A stretch of DNA of 64,000 nt from Lacticaseibacillus baoqingensis (GCF_003946165.1 NZ_RHOI01000001.1:1-64000), one strand, 5' to 3'. Positions 25,150 to 34,494 are shown, numbered from the stretch's first letter. Notes: generated from the sequence alone by a model not told the origin. Numbers and translations: made by a program.

Positions 25150-26401
25150 GTTTTGGGTGGTATTTTCGCAAGTTTATAAGAAAAATCTGCACAGCGGGTC
25201 CTGGTTATTCCTAGTGTTATCGCCGCTGGTGTTTGCAGCGCTGGCCGGGTTAATGGGTTATTTTATCGCCCAAAATGTGCAGCCGGCCCAAGTCGCCGTC
25301 GTCAGCTCAACGCCGGCATTGCGTCAAGCCATCGTCAAGACCAGTGATGATCAGGTGCATTTTCGCGGCTATGCCAGCGCCGCCAAAGCCAATACCGCAT
25401 TGAATCATGAAACCTTGGATGGGATCTTGACGGTGACCACGACCCCGGCGATCGGTGCGCATTATGTCGAGCGCAGCAATGCTGACCAATCAGTGGATAC
25501 GACCACGCTAACGGCGACGTTGTCCCGGTTGAAATTGCAACAAACCGCCGCCCAGCTGCATTTGACTGCCGGACAATTGGCAGCGCTGCTGAGTCCTGCT
25601 AAAGTGACCACGAAAACTGTCGCGATCGAAAACGGCAAGCAAGTGGCCAAAAACGACACCGCTGCGGCAGTCAATCGCGGGTTTGCGATGGTCTTGACGG
25701 TTTTCATCATGATCATCACCATGGTCTATGGGTCGATCTTAGCCCAAGAGATCGCCACGGAAAAAGGCTCGCGGATCATGGAGATCTTGTTGTCATCCGT
25801 CAGTGCGACCACCCAATTTTTCGGGAAACTCGCCGGGATCTTGGCGTTATTGGTCACGCAAATCGTGGTCTATGTCGTCGCCGGCGGCTTGGCGTGGTTT
25901 TTCCTGCGCGAGCGTGATTTTGTCAAAGGCTTATTGGCGCAAGTTGACTTGAGCGTCTTAGCGTCGCCGATCACGCTGATCGCCGTCTTATTCTTCGTGA
26001 TCGGGGTGATGACTTATGCGGTGTTGGCGGCGTTGACTGGGTCTTTGGTGTCCAACCAAGAGCAAGTGCAAACGGCGGTGATGCCCATTTCCATGTTAGG
26101 CTTGGCCGGCTATTTTCTGGCCATGATCGCCCAAAGCGGCGATTCCTTACTGGTCCAAGTGGCCAGTTATGTGCCGTTTTTAAACATCACGGTAATGCCG
26201 GTGCAGCTGGCGTTAGATCATGTGGGCTATGGCGCGGCTTGGACGTCGTTGGTGATTGCTGGCGTATTTTTGATCGGCTTTACCTGGGTCGTCGTCGGGG
26301 TCTATCGCAGCAACGTCTTAGTGTATTCTGATGCCGGCTTCATCAAGCGCTTGCGCACCAGCTTGAGCATTTGGCAAGCAGAGCGGCATCCGCGGGCTTA
26401 A
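25142..26401 (+). CDS. ABC-2 family permease (NatB/YhaP-like)
   Basis: The 419-residue membrane protein has one N-terminal membrane segment (WLFLVLSPLVFAALAGLMGYFI). A large external domain of about 150 residues comes next, then five or more C-terminal segments starting at GFAMVLTVFIMIITMVYGS. EIATEKGSRIMEILLSSVS is the conserved ABC-2 permease block. AGCAGGTG precedes the ATG; a GTG three codons earlier is possible. It pairs with the overlapping ATPase to form an exporter whose substrate cannot be deduced. A long hairpin follows at 26413. Confidence 0.88.
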   Translation: MPKFWVVFSQVYKKNLHSGSWLFLVLSPLVFAALAGLMGYFIAQNVQPAQVAVVSSTPALRQAIVKTSDDQVHFRGYASAAKANTALNHETLDGILTVTTTPAIGAHYVERSNADQSVDTTTLTATLSRLKLQQTAAQLHLTAGQLAALLSPAKVTTKTVAIENGKQVAKNDTAAAVNRGFAMVLTVFIMIITMVYGSILAQEIATEKGSRIMEILLSSVSATTQFFGKLAGILALLVTQIVVYVVAGGLAWFFLRERDFVKGLLAQVDLSVLASPITLIAVLFFVIGVMTYAVLAALTGSLVSNQEQVQTAVMPISMLGLAGYFLAMIAQSGDSLLVQVASYVPFLNITVMPVQLALDHVGYGAAWTSLVIAGVFLIGFTWVVVGVYRSNVLVYSDAGFIKRLRTSLSIWQAERHPRA

Positions 26402-26412
26402 CCATCCCAATG

Positions 26413-26459
26413 AAAAACGCCTTGGCGCCGCGATTCGTTCGCGGTTTCAAGGCGTTTTT
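26413..26459. repeat. Long intergenic hairpin (dispersed family member 2), terminator
   Basis: AAAAACGCCTTG pairs with CAAGGCGTTTTT; inside, CCGCGA pairs with TCGCGG around TTCGT. The outer arms share CGCCTTG with the ezrA hairpin and the inner core is the shared CGCGATTC word. T-rich on both sides, so it can terminate the exporter operon. Confidence 0.75.
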
Positions 26460-26507
26460 GTTGCTGACGGGACATTTAAAGCACGCAACTAGCCGCAGCA
26501 GTTTGCA

Positions 26508-26855
26508 TCACGTTTTGGCTGGCTGCAGTTCGCTGATCACGCCCAGCAAGGCTTCTGCTGCATCGTGATAATCTTGCAACTGCCCGGCAAATTCGGCGTT
26601 AAAGCCGGCTAAGCCGCCGGCGACAAAGGCGTATTCGTATTGATATACCGCTTCATAAGCGGTGGTGAAGCGGATCAGGTGATCATGGTCGTTGGCCAGT
26701 TGCAAGGCCAGCTGGATCACGCGCATATCCGTATAGGCCAGTTCGAATTGGATCGCCCAAGCGCGCATAAACTCGTGTTGCGCTTGAATATGCAAAAAAT
26801 GATGATCCGTGGTCCAAGCTAAGCGTTTTAAGGAATCTTTGACATCAAGCATCAT
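26508..26855 (-). CDS. Unrecognised helical protein (115 aa)
   Basis: I do not recognise this protein. It is predicted to be mostly alpha-helical and acidic, with aromatic-rich segments (FELAYTDMRVIQLALQLAND, EAVYQYEYAFVAGG), no signal peptide and no membrane helix. Starting at 26855 gives GGAGGGG at good distance; a GTG two codons earlier is possible. It stands alone between two hairpins, downstream in orientation from nothing obvious, so context gives no function. Confidence 0.6.
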   Translation of the reverse strand: MMLDVKDSLKRLAWTTDHHFLHIQAQHEFMRAWAIQFELAYTDMRVIQLALQLANDHDHLIRFTTAYEAVYQYEYAFVAGGLAGFNAEFAGQLQDYHDAAEALLGVISELQPAKT

Positions 26856-26934
26856 CGCCACCCCCTCCTTAGCTCAAGGATACCGCTAACAAGAGCGGAT
26901 CTGGTTAGGTAAGCGGGTATTGCATTGGGGTATG

Positions 26935-26968
26935 CAAAAGCGGCATACCTAAAGGCATGCCGCTTTTG
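26935..26968. terminator. Bidirectional terminator after the WxL-interacting gene
   Basis: CAAAAGCGGCAT pairs with ATGCCGCTTTTG around a 10-base loop, just beyond the stop codon of the minus-strand gene. Confidence 0.85.
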
Positions 26969-26973
26969 ATGGT

Positions 26974-27983
26974 TTAATGGCGCTTGTTCCGCCGCAAGAT
27001 CAAGTTGAGCAAAAAGCCAATGATGATCAGCACTGCCAACCCGTCGATCACCAGCCACAACCAGTGTTTCCAGTTGATGAAGTGAGCGACTTTGGTGTGC
27101 TTGACGGTATTTTTGGTGACGGTGAAATGCCGGTCGAAGGACCACTGGCCGTTGTCGGCTTTGATCTTCAGCTGCAAGCGGTATTTCCCAGCGGCTAAGG
27201 CCCGATTGGCTTTGGTGGCCAAGTGATAGTCAAAGCGATTCGAGGGGGCAAAATTCAAGCCCGCTTGTTCAGTGGCGGCGACCACTTTGCCGTGTTCATC
27301 CGTCACTTTAGCAGTGAGATGCACCGTACCGATGATCACCGGCTGGGTGTTGGCTAAGGTGATCGCCACATGCGGCAGGTGATTTTGACTGGCATATTTG
27401 GCGCCATGGTAAGTCAAGTGCGGGGTGATCTTGGCATGGTTTTCCGTCAACGAAACGCCGATCACATAATTGGCCAAGTTGGCAAAGCCGCCTTGTTTTT
27501 GCGCGGCTTGCGCGGCGGTCAGCGAGCGGACGGAAAATGCGCCTAAGACTAACCCGTTAAATGGCGTCTGCGGGGTAGTCACCGTGAAGGCGACGGTTTG
27601 CGTGTGACCCGCCGGGATCGTGACAGTCGCCTTGGTGCGCTCTGGCAGCAGATCACTAAACGCGACGTGCTTGGGGGCGGTTTTGGCAGCGCCTTGATTG
27701 TAAGTGATGATCCCGTTGGAGTTGGTGACCGCATTGGCGGCTTGCACCATGAACGTCTGCGGGGTCTTGGCACTGTTGGTGACAGCAACCGACAAGGTGC
27801 GCGTGGTGTTGGGCTTGAGCGTTAAGTCAAAATGCGATTGACCGCTGGCTTGTCGCTTGGCAGCACCGCTTGGGCCGAAAAATTATTCACCGTGGCGGCA
27901 TGCGCCGGCTGCGGCGCCATGGCCACCCACATTCCGGCCAGCAAGGGGATCAGGCGCAATAAAAAGCGTGACAAATGTGACAT
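26974..27983 (-). pseudogene. WxL-interacting protein (DUF916/DUF3324), interrupted by a 1-nt frameshift
   Basis: WxLIP proteins tether WxL proteins to the cell surface. The start at 27983 gives a signal peptide (MSHLSRFLLRLIPLLAGMWV, APQPAHA) and FSAQAVLP. The frame then shifts and stops at 27822. In the next frame the expected continuation KRQASGQSHFDLTLKPNT runs through DUF916 and DUF3324 to a C-terminal membrane helix and RRNKRH tail, ending at 26974. Adding one base at the CTTGG of 27856-27860 would restore a 336-residue protein. It may be a true mutation, a phase-variable site or a sequencing error. It lies 107 bp behind the WxL gene. Confidence 0.85.
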
Positions 27984-28089
27984 CGCGGTTCCTTTCGTCA
28001 AAAAATAGCAACTAGGGCTAATCGCAAAAGCGTCCTGAGGCTGCGCGCAGTGCGCATCGCAGCCCCAGGACGTTTGTTGGACCAGCCGA

Positions 28090-28686
28090 TCAGTTAGCGG
28101 CTGAAGTCGTTTGCGTATCGCTTAAGTACCAGTTCACATCAGCAGAGTAGGTTTTGGGCATGTTGATGCCGGACAGGTTCAAGCCTAAATTGTTGAACTT
28201 GAGATCCCAAACACCGATCCCAGCGCCTTTGGCTGCAGTCAACAGCGGGGCTTCAGCCGCATCACCGGCTTCGACTTGCGTGGTGTTGGTAGTGGCTGGG
28301 GCAGCGCCCACTTGGGTGCCGGCAGCGGCAAAGGTCGCCGAGTTGCCGCTCCAGCTCATCATGCCAGTACTGCCAGCATCAAAAGCACCCAGGTTCATGC
28401 TGAGATTCCAGCCGGCACCGGAATCACGCGTGTCGCTGACTTCAGCAACAGAATCAGCCGTCCCGGCGATCTTATTGCCGGCTAAGGCTGAAAGGGTGGT
28501 CGAATCAAAAGTGAAGTTTGGTGCCTTGGTCAAGGTCAACGCGCCATCTTTATTAGTGGTAATGTCGATAGTCGCCTTGGTGGTTTGCGTCGGTGTCGTT
28601 TCTGCAGCGGCAACTGGCGTGGTGGCCACTAATGCCAATGCCCCAGCGATCGTGACTAAGCCAGTTAAAGCAAATGTATATTTCAT
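28090..28686 (-). CDS. WxL-domain surface protein
   Basis: From the ATG at 28686 (AAAGGAAAATACCC upstream) the protein has 198 residues with a signal peptide ending TTPVAAAETT. It is a stand-alone WxL domain: SGAGWNLSMNLG carries the proximal W-x-L motif, GVWDLKF is a further Trp strand, and the distal motif is YSADVNWYLSDTQ. Such proteins bind peptidoglycan non-covalently. The partner WxLIP gene follows, though frameshifted here. The larger LRR/WxL-like protein at 14563 could belong to the same surface system. Confidence 0.85.
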   Translation of the reverse strand: MKYTFALTGLVTIAGALALVATTPVAAAETTPTQTTKATIDITTNKDGALTLTKAPNFTFDSTTLSALAGNKIAGTADSVAEVSDTRDSGAGWNLSMNLGAFDAGSTGMMSWSGNSATFAAAGTQVGAAPATTNTTQVEAGDAAEAPLLTAAKGAGIGVWDLKFNNLGLNLSGINMPKTYSADVNWYLSDTQTTSAAN

Positions 28687-28871
28687 GGGTATTTTCCTTT
28701 CACGTGTTGAATTGCACACAAACAAATTGAGCTCTCCGTGTCTCCATGATTAGTTTAACACGTAAATCAGTAAGTACAAACTTTTTGATAAAAATACTCA
28801 TAAAAAATCGCTTCCACTGAGAAACTTGCCATTACCACCGGCGGCCGTACCTGCTCTGCCAACAATAATTA

Positions 28872-30236
28872 TTATGCTTTACGCGTGAACTTCACCACTG
28901 CTTCACAGCGGGCAGTTTGCGGGAACATGTCGATGGATTGGATATAATCGACTTGCCAATCGCGGCTTAACGCCACTAAGTCGCGGGCTAACGTCGACGG
29001 GTTGCAGGAAATATACACAAAACGCTTCGGCTTGGCTTTCAGCAAAGCGGCAATGAAGCTGGGGTCCAATCCGGCCCGCGGCGGGTCAACGATCACCGCA
29101 TCCGGATGAAAGCCTGCTTGCAGCCACTGCGGAAAGACGGTTTCGGCTTTGCCGAGTTCATAATGCGCATTGGTGATGCCATTTAAAGCGGCATTGGCGT
29201 TGGCGTCGGCGACTGCTTCGGGGATGGTTTCCATGCCGCGCACAGTTTTGGCTTGATGGGCCAAGCTCAAGCCGATCGTGCCGACGCCAGCATACGCGTC
29301 GACCAGCGTGTCGTTTGGCTGCAAGTCCAAGGCTTCAAGCGCCACTTGGTAGAGTTTTTCGGTTTGTTCCGGGTTCAATTGTAAAAAGGCTTGCGGCGAC
29401 AGCTGGAATTGTTTGCCCATGATGGTTTCAATCACATAAGGGGCACCAGCCAATAATTTGGTTTCCGGGCCCCAAACCATGCTGGTTTTGCCCGGATTGA
29501 TGTTTTGCGCGATCGAAACCACTGCCGGCAAGGTTTCGGCGATCCCTGCCAGCAGCTGGGCGGTATGCGGCAGCTTTTTAGAATTCGTGACGAAAGTGAC
29601 TTGCGCTTGGCCGCGGGTGGTTTCGCGCACCACTAAGGTCTTCACGATGCCGCTGTTGGCGGCTTCATCGTAAATCGGCACGGCTAAGTCTTCCAATAAT
29701 TGGCATAGCTGGGTAATGATCTGCATGGTCAAAGGCCGCTGCGTGGCAAAAGTGGTCAACGGCACCAAGTCATGGGAATTAGGGGCATAAAGCCCGGCGC
29801 GCACATGCCCGTCGACCACCCGCACCGGAAATTGGGCTTTGTTGCGGTAATGCATGGGATGCGCCGCGCCAATGGTCGGACGCAGCTGATAATGCTGCCA
29901 GCCAGCCGGCTTGAATTTGGCCAAGGCTTGGCTGACCACATCGGATTTGAACCGCAATTGCGCGGGGTAGGCGAGATGGCCTAACTCGATGCCGCCGATT
30001 TTGCCCCATAACGGGTCGATTGGCGGGATGCGGTCAGGGGAGGCTTTTTTCACCCGGTGGCAGCGGGCTTCTAAATAGCGGTCGTGGATCTTAGTGACTT
30101 CTGCCACGACCACTTCACCAGGCAAGGCGCCGGTGACGAAGGTGATCTTGCGCTTGAAGTAGCCAATGCCGTTGCCATTGATGTCCAAGCGCTTAATGGT
30201 CAGCGGAAAACGCTGGCCCAAAGTGATTTCTTCCAT
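28872..30236 (-). CDS. 23S rRNA / tRNA m5U methyltransferase, RlmCD (RumA/TrmA) family
   Basis: From the ATG at 30236 (TTAAGGAGATTAGT upstream) the protein has 454 residues. It has an N-terminal TRAM domain (LTIKRLDINGNGIGYFKRK), a SAM-binding fold (DAYAGVGTIGLSLA), VDPPRAGLD, and the catalytic Cys in VYISCNPSTLARDL. It would methylate C5 of a uridine in 23S rRNA. In most family members a cysteine set (C-x5-CGGC) binds a 4Fe-4S cluster; here that stretch reads PPIDPLWGKIGGIELGHL, with isoleucine at all three positions. The enzyme is probably cluster-free. Confidence 0.9.
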   Translation of the reverse strand: MEEITLGQRFPLTIKRLDINGNGIGYFKRKITFVTGALPGEVVVAEVTKIHDRYLEARCHRVKKASPDRIPPIDPLWGKIGGIELGHLAYPAQLRFKSDVVSQALAKFKPAGWQHYQLRPTIGAAHPMHYRNKAQFPVRVVDGHVRAGLYAPNSHDLVPLTTFATQRPLTMQIITQLCQLLEDLAVPIYDEAANSGIVKTLVVRETTRGQAQVTFVTNSKKLPHTAQLLAGIAETLPAVVSIAQNINPGKTSMVWGPETKLLAGAPYVIETIMGKQFQLSPQAFLQLNPEQTEKLYQVALEALDLQPNDTLVDAYAGVGTIGLSLAHQAKTVRGMETIPEAVADANANAALNGITNAHYELGKAETVFPQWLQAGFHPDAVIVDPPRAGLDPSFIAALLKAKPKRFVYISCNPSTLARDLVALSRDWQVDYIQSIDMFPQTARCEAVVKFTRKA

Positions 30237-30339
30237 ACTAATCTCCTTAAATTGTCTATGGCTATCATACCTTGCCCAACAACCGCGCACAACGGCAGGT
30301 TATTTGCTATAATTAAGAGCACACAAGGGGGACCTTATT

Positions 30340-30714
30340 TTGAAGATCTATTACGCCAACAGTTTATCCAAGCGCATGCAAGCCACAGTATGGGTGAATG
30401 ATCAAGTTTACACCATCCAAAATGCCAGTCACATCGACGTGCCGGTGCGGCGCGGCGATACCGTTTTGTATCGCGTCGGCAAGTTCGCCGCCAAGCGGCC
30501 GCTGCACTTCCAATCGCCAGACGCCCAATTCACCATTGAAACCAATAAGCGCCTGCAAAGTACTTACATGGCCGGTTTATTGGTGTTGATCATGGCCTTA
30601 TGGTTTATGAAGCAAACCAGTTCATTATGGGTCACCATCTTGTTATTGGCCTGTGTGGCTGGTTATGAGCTCAGCAACTATTTTTATGGGTATACCGCCA
30701 AACCCGTACATTAA
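30340..30714 (+). CDS. Small membrane protein of unknown function (124 aa)
   Basis: I do not recognise the family. The N-terminal 75 residues look beta-rich and soluble (ATVWVNDQVYTI, VPVRRGDTVLYRVG). Two C-terminal membrane helices follow (YMAGLLVLIMALWFM, LWVTILLLACVAGYEL). The start is TTG at 30340, supported by AAGGGGG nine bases upstream and by TATAAT at 30308-30313. It is a single gene ended by a bidirectional terminator. Confidence 0.65.
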   Translation: MKIYYANSLSKRMQATVWVNDQVYTIQNASHIDVPVRRGDTVLYRVGKFAAKRPLHFQSPDAQFTIETNKRLQSTYMAGLLVLIMALWFMKQTSSLWVTILLLACVAGYELSNYFYGYTAKPVH

Positions 30715-30723
30715 CGGCGGCTA

Positions 30724-30780
30724 AATAAAAGCGGCTTTGCAAGGCGTCCCGGTCGGGTGCCTTGCAGAGTCGCTTTTATT
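30724..30780. terminator. Bidirectional terminator
   Basis: AATAAAAGCG at 30724 pairs with CGCTTTTATT at 30771-30780, with inner TGCAAGGC/GCCTTGCA and CCCGGTCGGG pairings. It overlaps the stop codon of the Mga-like gene. Confidence 0.85.
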
Positions 30781-32281
30781 GTTGGGCTTGTTTGAGGTTT
30801 TTAAGGTGGTGGCGGCGGGCTAATTCCGCATAGAGGCGGTAATAATCTTCTTCTGCCGCGGTGCTTTGCCACTGGATCACATCGGCGTGTTCAGGGCCGT
30901 AGTAATCTATGATCAAATTCGGGCTGGTCAGCGTGGTGATGATCACATCCGGATCGGCATCGTCTTGGGCCGTGGCCAGCTTGACGAAGCTGACGCCGTC
31001 TAAAAAGGCTAACAAATCGCGCAAGGTAAAGGTGCCAGGCTCCACCAACACAGCGATACACAGCTGGTGGTCCGCATCCAATTGCGGAAAGTCCGGTCGA
31101 ATGATCCCGTAAAGCAAGCGCCGCATCAAGCCGACAAACGGCTTGAATACGACAGTGTCGCCTTCAAGCAAGTCAAAATATTGGGTGATCAGTTCTGGCA
31201 AATGCCCAAACGTACTGGCGGTGCGGTCTTCATCATAAAAATCCAGCCGCTTGCTAAAATCGCCGCTAAACAGCCAAAAGCTATAGGTCATCCGGTATAA
31301 GTTGGCCCGCAACAAGTCATGGGCAGGCAGGCGCTCGTCGCTGGCAGCAGGCGGCGTTTGGGTCACTAAGTAGGCGATCAAGCCATCGGCAAAGTGCGCC
31401 ACGGCATCATTGCGATGTTGAAAATGATCCAGCAGCCATTGGTCGGTACGCGTCAAATGGCCTTGCAGCGAGAGAAAATGGATCCGGCAAAAATAAAAGA
31501 AAGCCGATTCCATTTGGGCATCTGCCGGCGGCGTCGGGGTCAGCACCAGCGGCAGCGTCATCAAATCAGGCGCTTGTAAAATTGCCTGCAGTCGAGGGAC
31601 TAGCGGCAGCGGATGGCCTTGCGTCAAGCGAATGCGCTGCACGCCTAAAGCCAATAGATCTTGTTTGGCTTCATGTTCGGGTTGATTGAACCAAGCATCA
31701 GGCGCCGCTTGGTGAAATTGGGTCGCCAACGCGACGGTTTCATGATAATGCGCATCCCCAAAAGGCCAGCCTACGCCGCGATAAGCCAAGACAAAGAAGT
31801 TGATCATGACCATGCGAATACGCAACTCACTGCCTTCTGGCGCCCAAGTCGAGGTATTCAACGCCACGCCTTTAGACTGCAAGTAAGTCTTGAAGCCCTC
31901 TACGCGCCGGCGTAAAGTGGAGATACTAAGATCGTTTTGTGCGCAAAACTGATGGACATCTGGATTTTCCGCTTTAAACGCGTAATCAAAGAAATTAAAC
32001 GCCATACTGTCGCGGAGCAAATGAAAGCGATACTGATCGACCGTCACATCCACGCCCAGCTTTTGAAACGCCTCTTCATCCGCGATCGGCACCGTTGCGT
32101 CGGTCATCGCTTGCAAGTCTGCCATGATGTCTTGAAATTCATTGTAGGCCTGTGAGTAGCTTAACTGAGCTTCTTGGCTCAACCGGTTGACGGTAAAATC
32201 CGTGTTTTGTAGCGCCTTTAAGACGCGGTACACGCGATAATTGATCGTGGATCGCTTATCGAAAAAGTAAGCTTCAAACAT
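30776..32281 (-). CDS. Mga/AtxA-like helix-turn-helix regulator
   Basis: The 501-residue protein has an N-terminal HTH (VNRLSQEAQLSYSQAYNEFQ, about residues 31-50). A second Mga-type HTH follows (FCAQNDLSISTLRRRVEG, about 112-129). The long PRD-like C-terminal region (230-500) is typical of Mga-family stand-alone regulators, whose activity may be set by PTS phosphorylation. Its targets are not shown; in related bacteria such genes sit near surface-protein loci, as the WxL genes do here. AGGGAGACTAAGG precedes the ATG. It is divergent from recX. Confidence 0.7.
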   Translation of the reverse strand: MFEAYFFDKRSTINYRVYRVLKALQNTDFTVNRLSQEAQLSYSQAYNEFQDIMADLQAMTDATVPIADEEAFQKLGVDVTVDQYRFHLLRDSMAFNFFDYAFKAENPDVHQFCAQNDLSISTLRRRVEGFKTYLQSKGVALNTSTWAPEGSELRIRMVMINFFVLAYRGVGWPFGDAHYHETVALATQFHQAAPDAWFNQPEHEAKQDLLALGVQRIRLTQGHPLPLVPRLQAILQAPDLMTLPLVLTPTPPADAQMESAFFYFCRIHFLSLQGHLTRTDQWLLDHFQHRNDAVAHFADGLIAYLVTQTPPAASDERLPAHDLLRANLYRMTYSFWLFSGDFSKRLDFYDEDRTASTFGHLPELITQYFDLLEGDTVVFKPFVGLMRRLLYGIIRPDFPQLDADHQLCIAVLVEPGTFTLRDLLAFLDGVSFVKLATAQDDADPDVIITTLTSPNLIIDYYGPEHADVIQWQSTAAEEDYYRLYAELARRHHLKNLKQAQQ

Positions 32282-32347
32282 CCTTAGTCTCCCTCACACT
32301 CTGTTAACAGATAGTATACCACACCTTAAATATTAAGAAGGTTTTCG

Positions 32348-33151
32348 ATGATGCCCAAAATCACACAGATCACCACTCAAAAACGCCCTGGCCGCTACAA
32401 TATTTTCTTGGATGGCCATTATGCCTTTCCCGTCAGTGAAAGCACCTTGATCAAGTTTCGTTTGGCCAAGGGGATGGCAATTGACGCCGAATTGGAACAA
32501 CAGCTCAAAGCCGCAGAAGTTACGGCCAACGCCAATAGCCTGGCGTTAGATTACCTCAGCCACCAACCGCGCACGATCAAAGAAGTGCACCAAAAGCTGG
32601 CTGAAAATGAGCTGCCTGAACCGGCGATCCAAGCGACCATTGCTCGCTTGATCGACTTGCACTACCTCGACGATGCCCAATACGCGCGCGGGTATTTGCA
32701 TGACAACTTGCACTTAGGCGATAAAGGCCCTAAGGTCATGACCACCAAGTTACGCCAAAAAGGCATCGATGCCAATACCATCCAAGACGCCTTGGCCACG
32801 ATCGCTGATGCCGACTGGCAAGCAGCCGCCTTGCGCGTAGGGCAAAAAGCGGCGAAGCACTATGCCCGCTTGCCATTTCACACCACCCTCCAAAAAACGC
32901 GTTTGACCATGATCCAAAAAGGCTTCACCAGCGAGATGGCCAACGCGGTGATGGCCGAATTGGACTTGCAGCCGGATACCGATGGGGAAGCCGAGCGTTT
33001 ACAAAAAGAAGCGGCCAAGCAGTGGCGGCTCAAACACCGCTATAGCGGCTATGATCGCCGCCAGCGCGTTAAACAAGCCTTATATCGCAAAGGCTTTCAA
33101 CTAGACGCCATCGACAAGGCGCTGGCTGCATTAGAACAAGCAGCAGACTGA
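32348..33151 (+). CDS. recX: Regulatory protein RecX
   Basis: The 267-residue protein shows the RecX three-helix repeats (ALDYLSHQPRTIKEVHQKL, LDDAQYARGYLHDN, KGPKVMTTKLRQKGID) and a Firmicutes-type N-terminal extension (KRPGRYNIFLDGHYAFPVSE). RecX binds RecA filaments and limits recombinase activity. Two ATGs stand side by side at 32348 and 32351, after AGAAGG. A terminator follows at 33280. Confidence 0.92.
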   Translation: MMPKITQITTQKRPGRYNIFLDGHYAFPVSESTLIKFRLAKGMAIDAELEQQLKAAEVTANANSLALDYLSHQPRTIKEVHQKLAENELPEPAIQATIARLIDLHYLDDAQYARGYLHDNLHLGDKGPKVMTTKLRQKGIDANTIQDALATIADADWQAAALRVGQKAAKHYARLPFHTTLQKTRLTMIQKGFTSEMANAVMAELDLQPDTDGEAERLQKEAAKQWRLKHRYSGYDRRQRVKQALYRKGFQLDAIDKALAALEQAAD

Positions 33152-33279
33152 TCATCGCCGCTTGAGGCGCAAATACGCCGGCAGCGGCCTTTAGAGTGTT
33201 ATTATTGCTGGCAGGTCGGGTTTGGCGTTAAAGTGCTGGACCATTTTTCCAAGCGCCAGTGAGGTCAGGCGCCAGTGCA

Positions 33280-33310
33280 TAAAACCGTGTTGGTTCAGGC
33301 ACGGTTTTTT
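33280..33310 (+). terminator. Terminator between recX and the DUF402 gene
   Basis: AAAACCGTG pairs with CACGGTTTT, followed by more T residues. Upstream, GCGCCAGTG is repeated directly at 33253 and 33269. A TATACT-type -10 for the next gene follows at about 33313. Confidence 0.8.
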
Positions 33311-33352
33311 GTTATACTTATGGCGTACAGATCAATAGGAAGCTGGTTTAGT

Positions 33353-33889
33353 ATGCGGATACCTAAAGAAGGCGATTCGTTCGCCATCCAAAGCTACAAG
33401 CATGACGGTAGCCTGCACCGCACGTGGCGAGACACGATGGTACTCAAGACCAGCGAAGATGCATTGATCGGTTGTAACGATCACACCTTAGTGACCGAAA
33501 GCGATGGCCGGCGGTGGTTGACCCGCGAGCCGGCGATCATATATTTTCACAAGCATTACTGGTTCAACGTGATCGCAATGATCAGAGAAGGCGGCGTGTC
33601 GTATTATTGCAACCTCGCGACCCCGTATACCATGGATCAAGAGGCGTTGAAGTATATCGACTATGATCTTGACGTCAAGGTGTTCCCAGACGGGGAAAAG
33701 CGCCTGTTAGACGTCGACGAATATGAGGCGCACCGGCGCAAGTGGCAGTATCCTCAAACCACTGACCGGATCTTAAAAGCCAATGTCAAAGTCTTAGTCG
33801 ACTGGATCAATCATGGTAAAGGCCCATTTTCACAGGCTTATATCGACTTGTGGTACAACCGTTACTTGCAACTCTCCCACCGGGTGTAG
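33353..33889 (+). CDS. Nucleoside tri-/diphosphate phosphatase (Ntdp, DUF402)
   Basis: From the ATG at 33353 (ATAGGAAGC upstream) the protein has 178 residues, the normal Ntdp length. The family blocks are all present: [51 protein letters not shown], and [20 protein letters not shown] with the metal-binding acidic residues. The S. aureus relative hydrolyses nucleoside tri- and diphosphates. It is monocistronic, followed by a hairpin terminator at 33900. Confidence 0.9.
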   Translation: MRIPKEGDSFAIQSYKHDGSLHRTWRDTMVLKTSEDALIGCNDHTLVTESDGRRWLTREPAIIYFHKHYWFNVIAMIREGGVSYYCNLATPYTMDQEALKYIDYDLDVKVFPDGEKRLLDVDEYEAHRRKWQYPQTTDRILKANVKVLVDWINHGKGPFSQAYIDLWYNRYLQLSHRV

Positions 33890-33899
33890 ACCCGCGCAC

Positions 33900-33927
33900 A
33901 AAAAGCCAGGTGTTTGCCTGGCTTTTT
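33900..33927 (+). terminator. Terminator after Ntdp
   Basis: AAAAAGCCAGG pairs perfectly with CCTGGCTTTTT around a 6-base loop. Confidence 0.9.
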
Positions 33928-33952
33928 GATTGGTTATAGAAAGGAAAACATG

Positions 33953-34468
33953 ATGACAGAATTGATCGACCAACCAGAGCAAAGTTTCATCGGCCGTGTA
34001 TACACCCCAGAAGACCTGGATCAGCAAGGCACGTTTGCCGCTTGTTGGGAAGAATTTGAACAAGCCGGGTACTTTGCGGCGTTAGATGCCCAAACCAGCC
34101 AGCCCAACCGCACCTATTTGCTGATCTTCAACCCTTATGGGGCTTTTCAGTATTGGATCGGCAGTGTTTTAGGCCCAAATGCCCAAGCACCAGCAGGCTT
34201 GGAAAAACTGCACTTGGCCAAAGGGCAAAGCGGGGTCGTGGCAGAAGAGGCTAACGCGGTACTGAGCATGCTGCCGGTGGCAACGACTTATATGAAGGGC
34301 CTGGAAAAACTCGAAAAAGCCGGTTTCCCATTGCCTAATCACATTGGGCAAACCGATCAGCCGTATTATTTAGAGCAATATCTGCTCGCTGACGAACAGG
34401 TGACCCAGGTGCGCCATATTTTATATATCAACTTGGAGCAGTTGACCGGCTATGATGAATTTGACTGA
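33953..34468 (+). CDS. GyrI-like / effector-binding-domain protein
   Basis: The protein (171 residues from the ATG at 33953; another ATG lies one codon earlier, both after AAGGAAA) looks like a stand-alone SOUL/GyrI-type effector-binding fold. Features are FIGRVYTPEDLD, a central YLLIFNPYGAFQYWIGSV strand pair, and the C-terminal YYLEQYLLADEQV. There is no DNA-binding domain. Such domains bind small hydrophobic or cationic ligands. Assignment is by general pattern and is tentative. Terminators lie on both sides. Confidence 0.55.
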   Translation: MTELIDQPEQSFIGRVYTPEDLDQQGTFAACWEEFEQAGYFAALDAQTSQPNRTYLLIFNPYGAFQYWIGSVLGPNAQAPAGLEKLHLAKGQSGVVAEEANAVLSMLPVATTYMKGLEKLEKAGFPLPNHIGQTDQPYYLEQYLLADEQVTQVRHILYINLEQLTGYDEFD

Positions 34469-34494
34469 AAAAGCCTGCTAGCTCAGGGTAAAAC

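Noticed and set aside
28154-28753. 199-codon plus-strand frame opposite the WxL gene
   Set aside because: The opposite strand encodes a clear signal peptide and WxL motifs; this frame has neither a ribosome site nor recognisable motifs.
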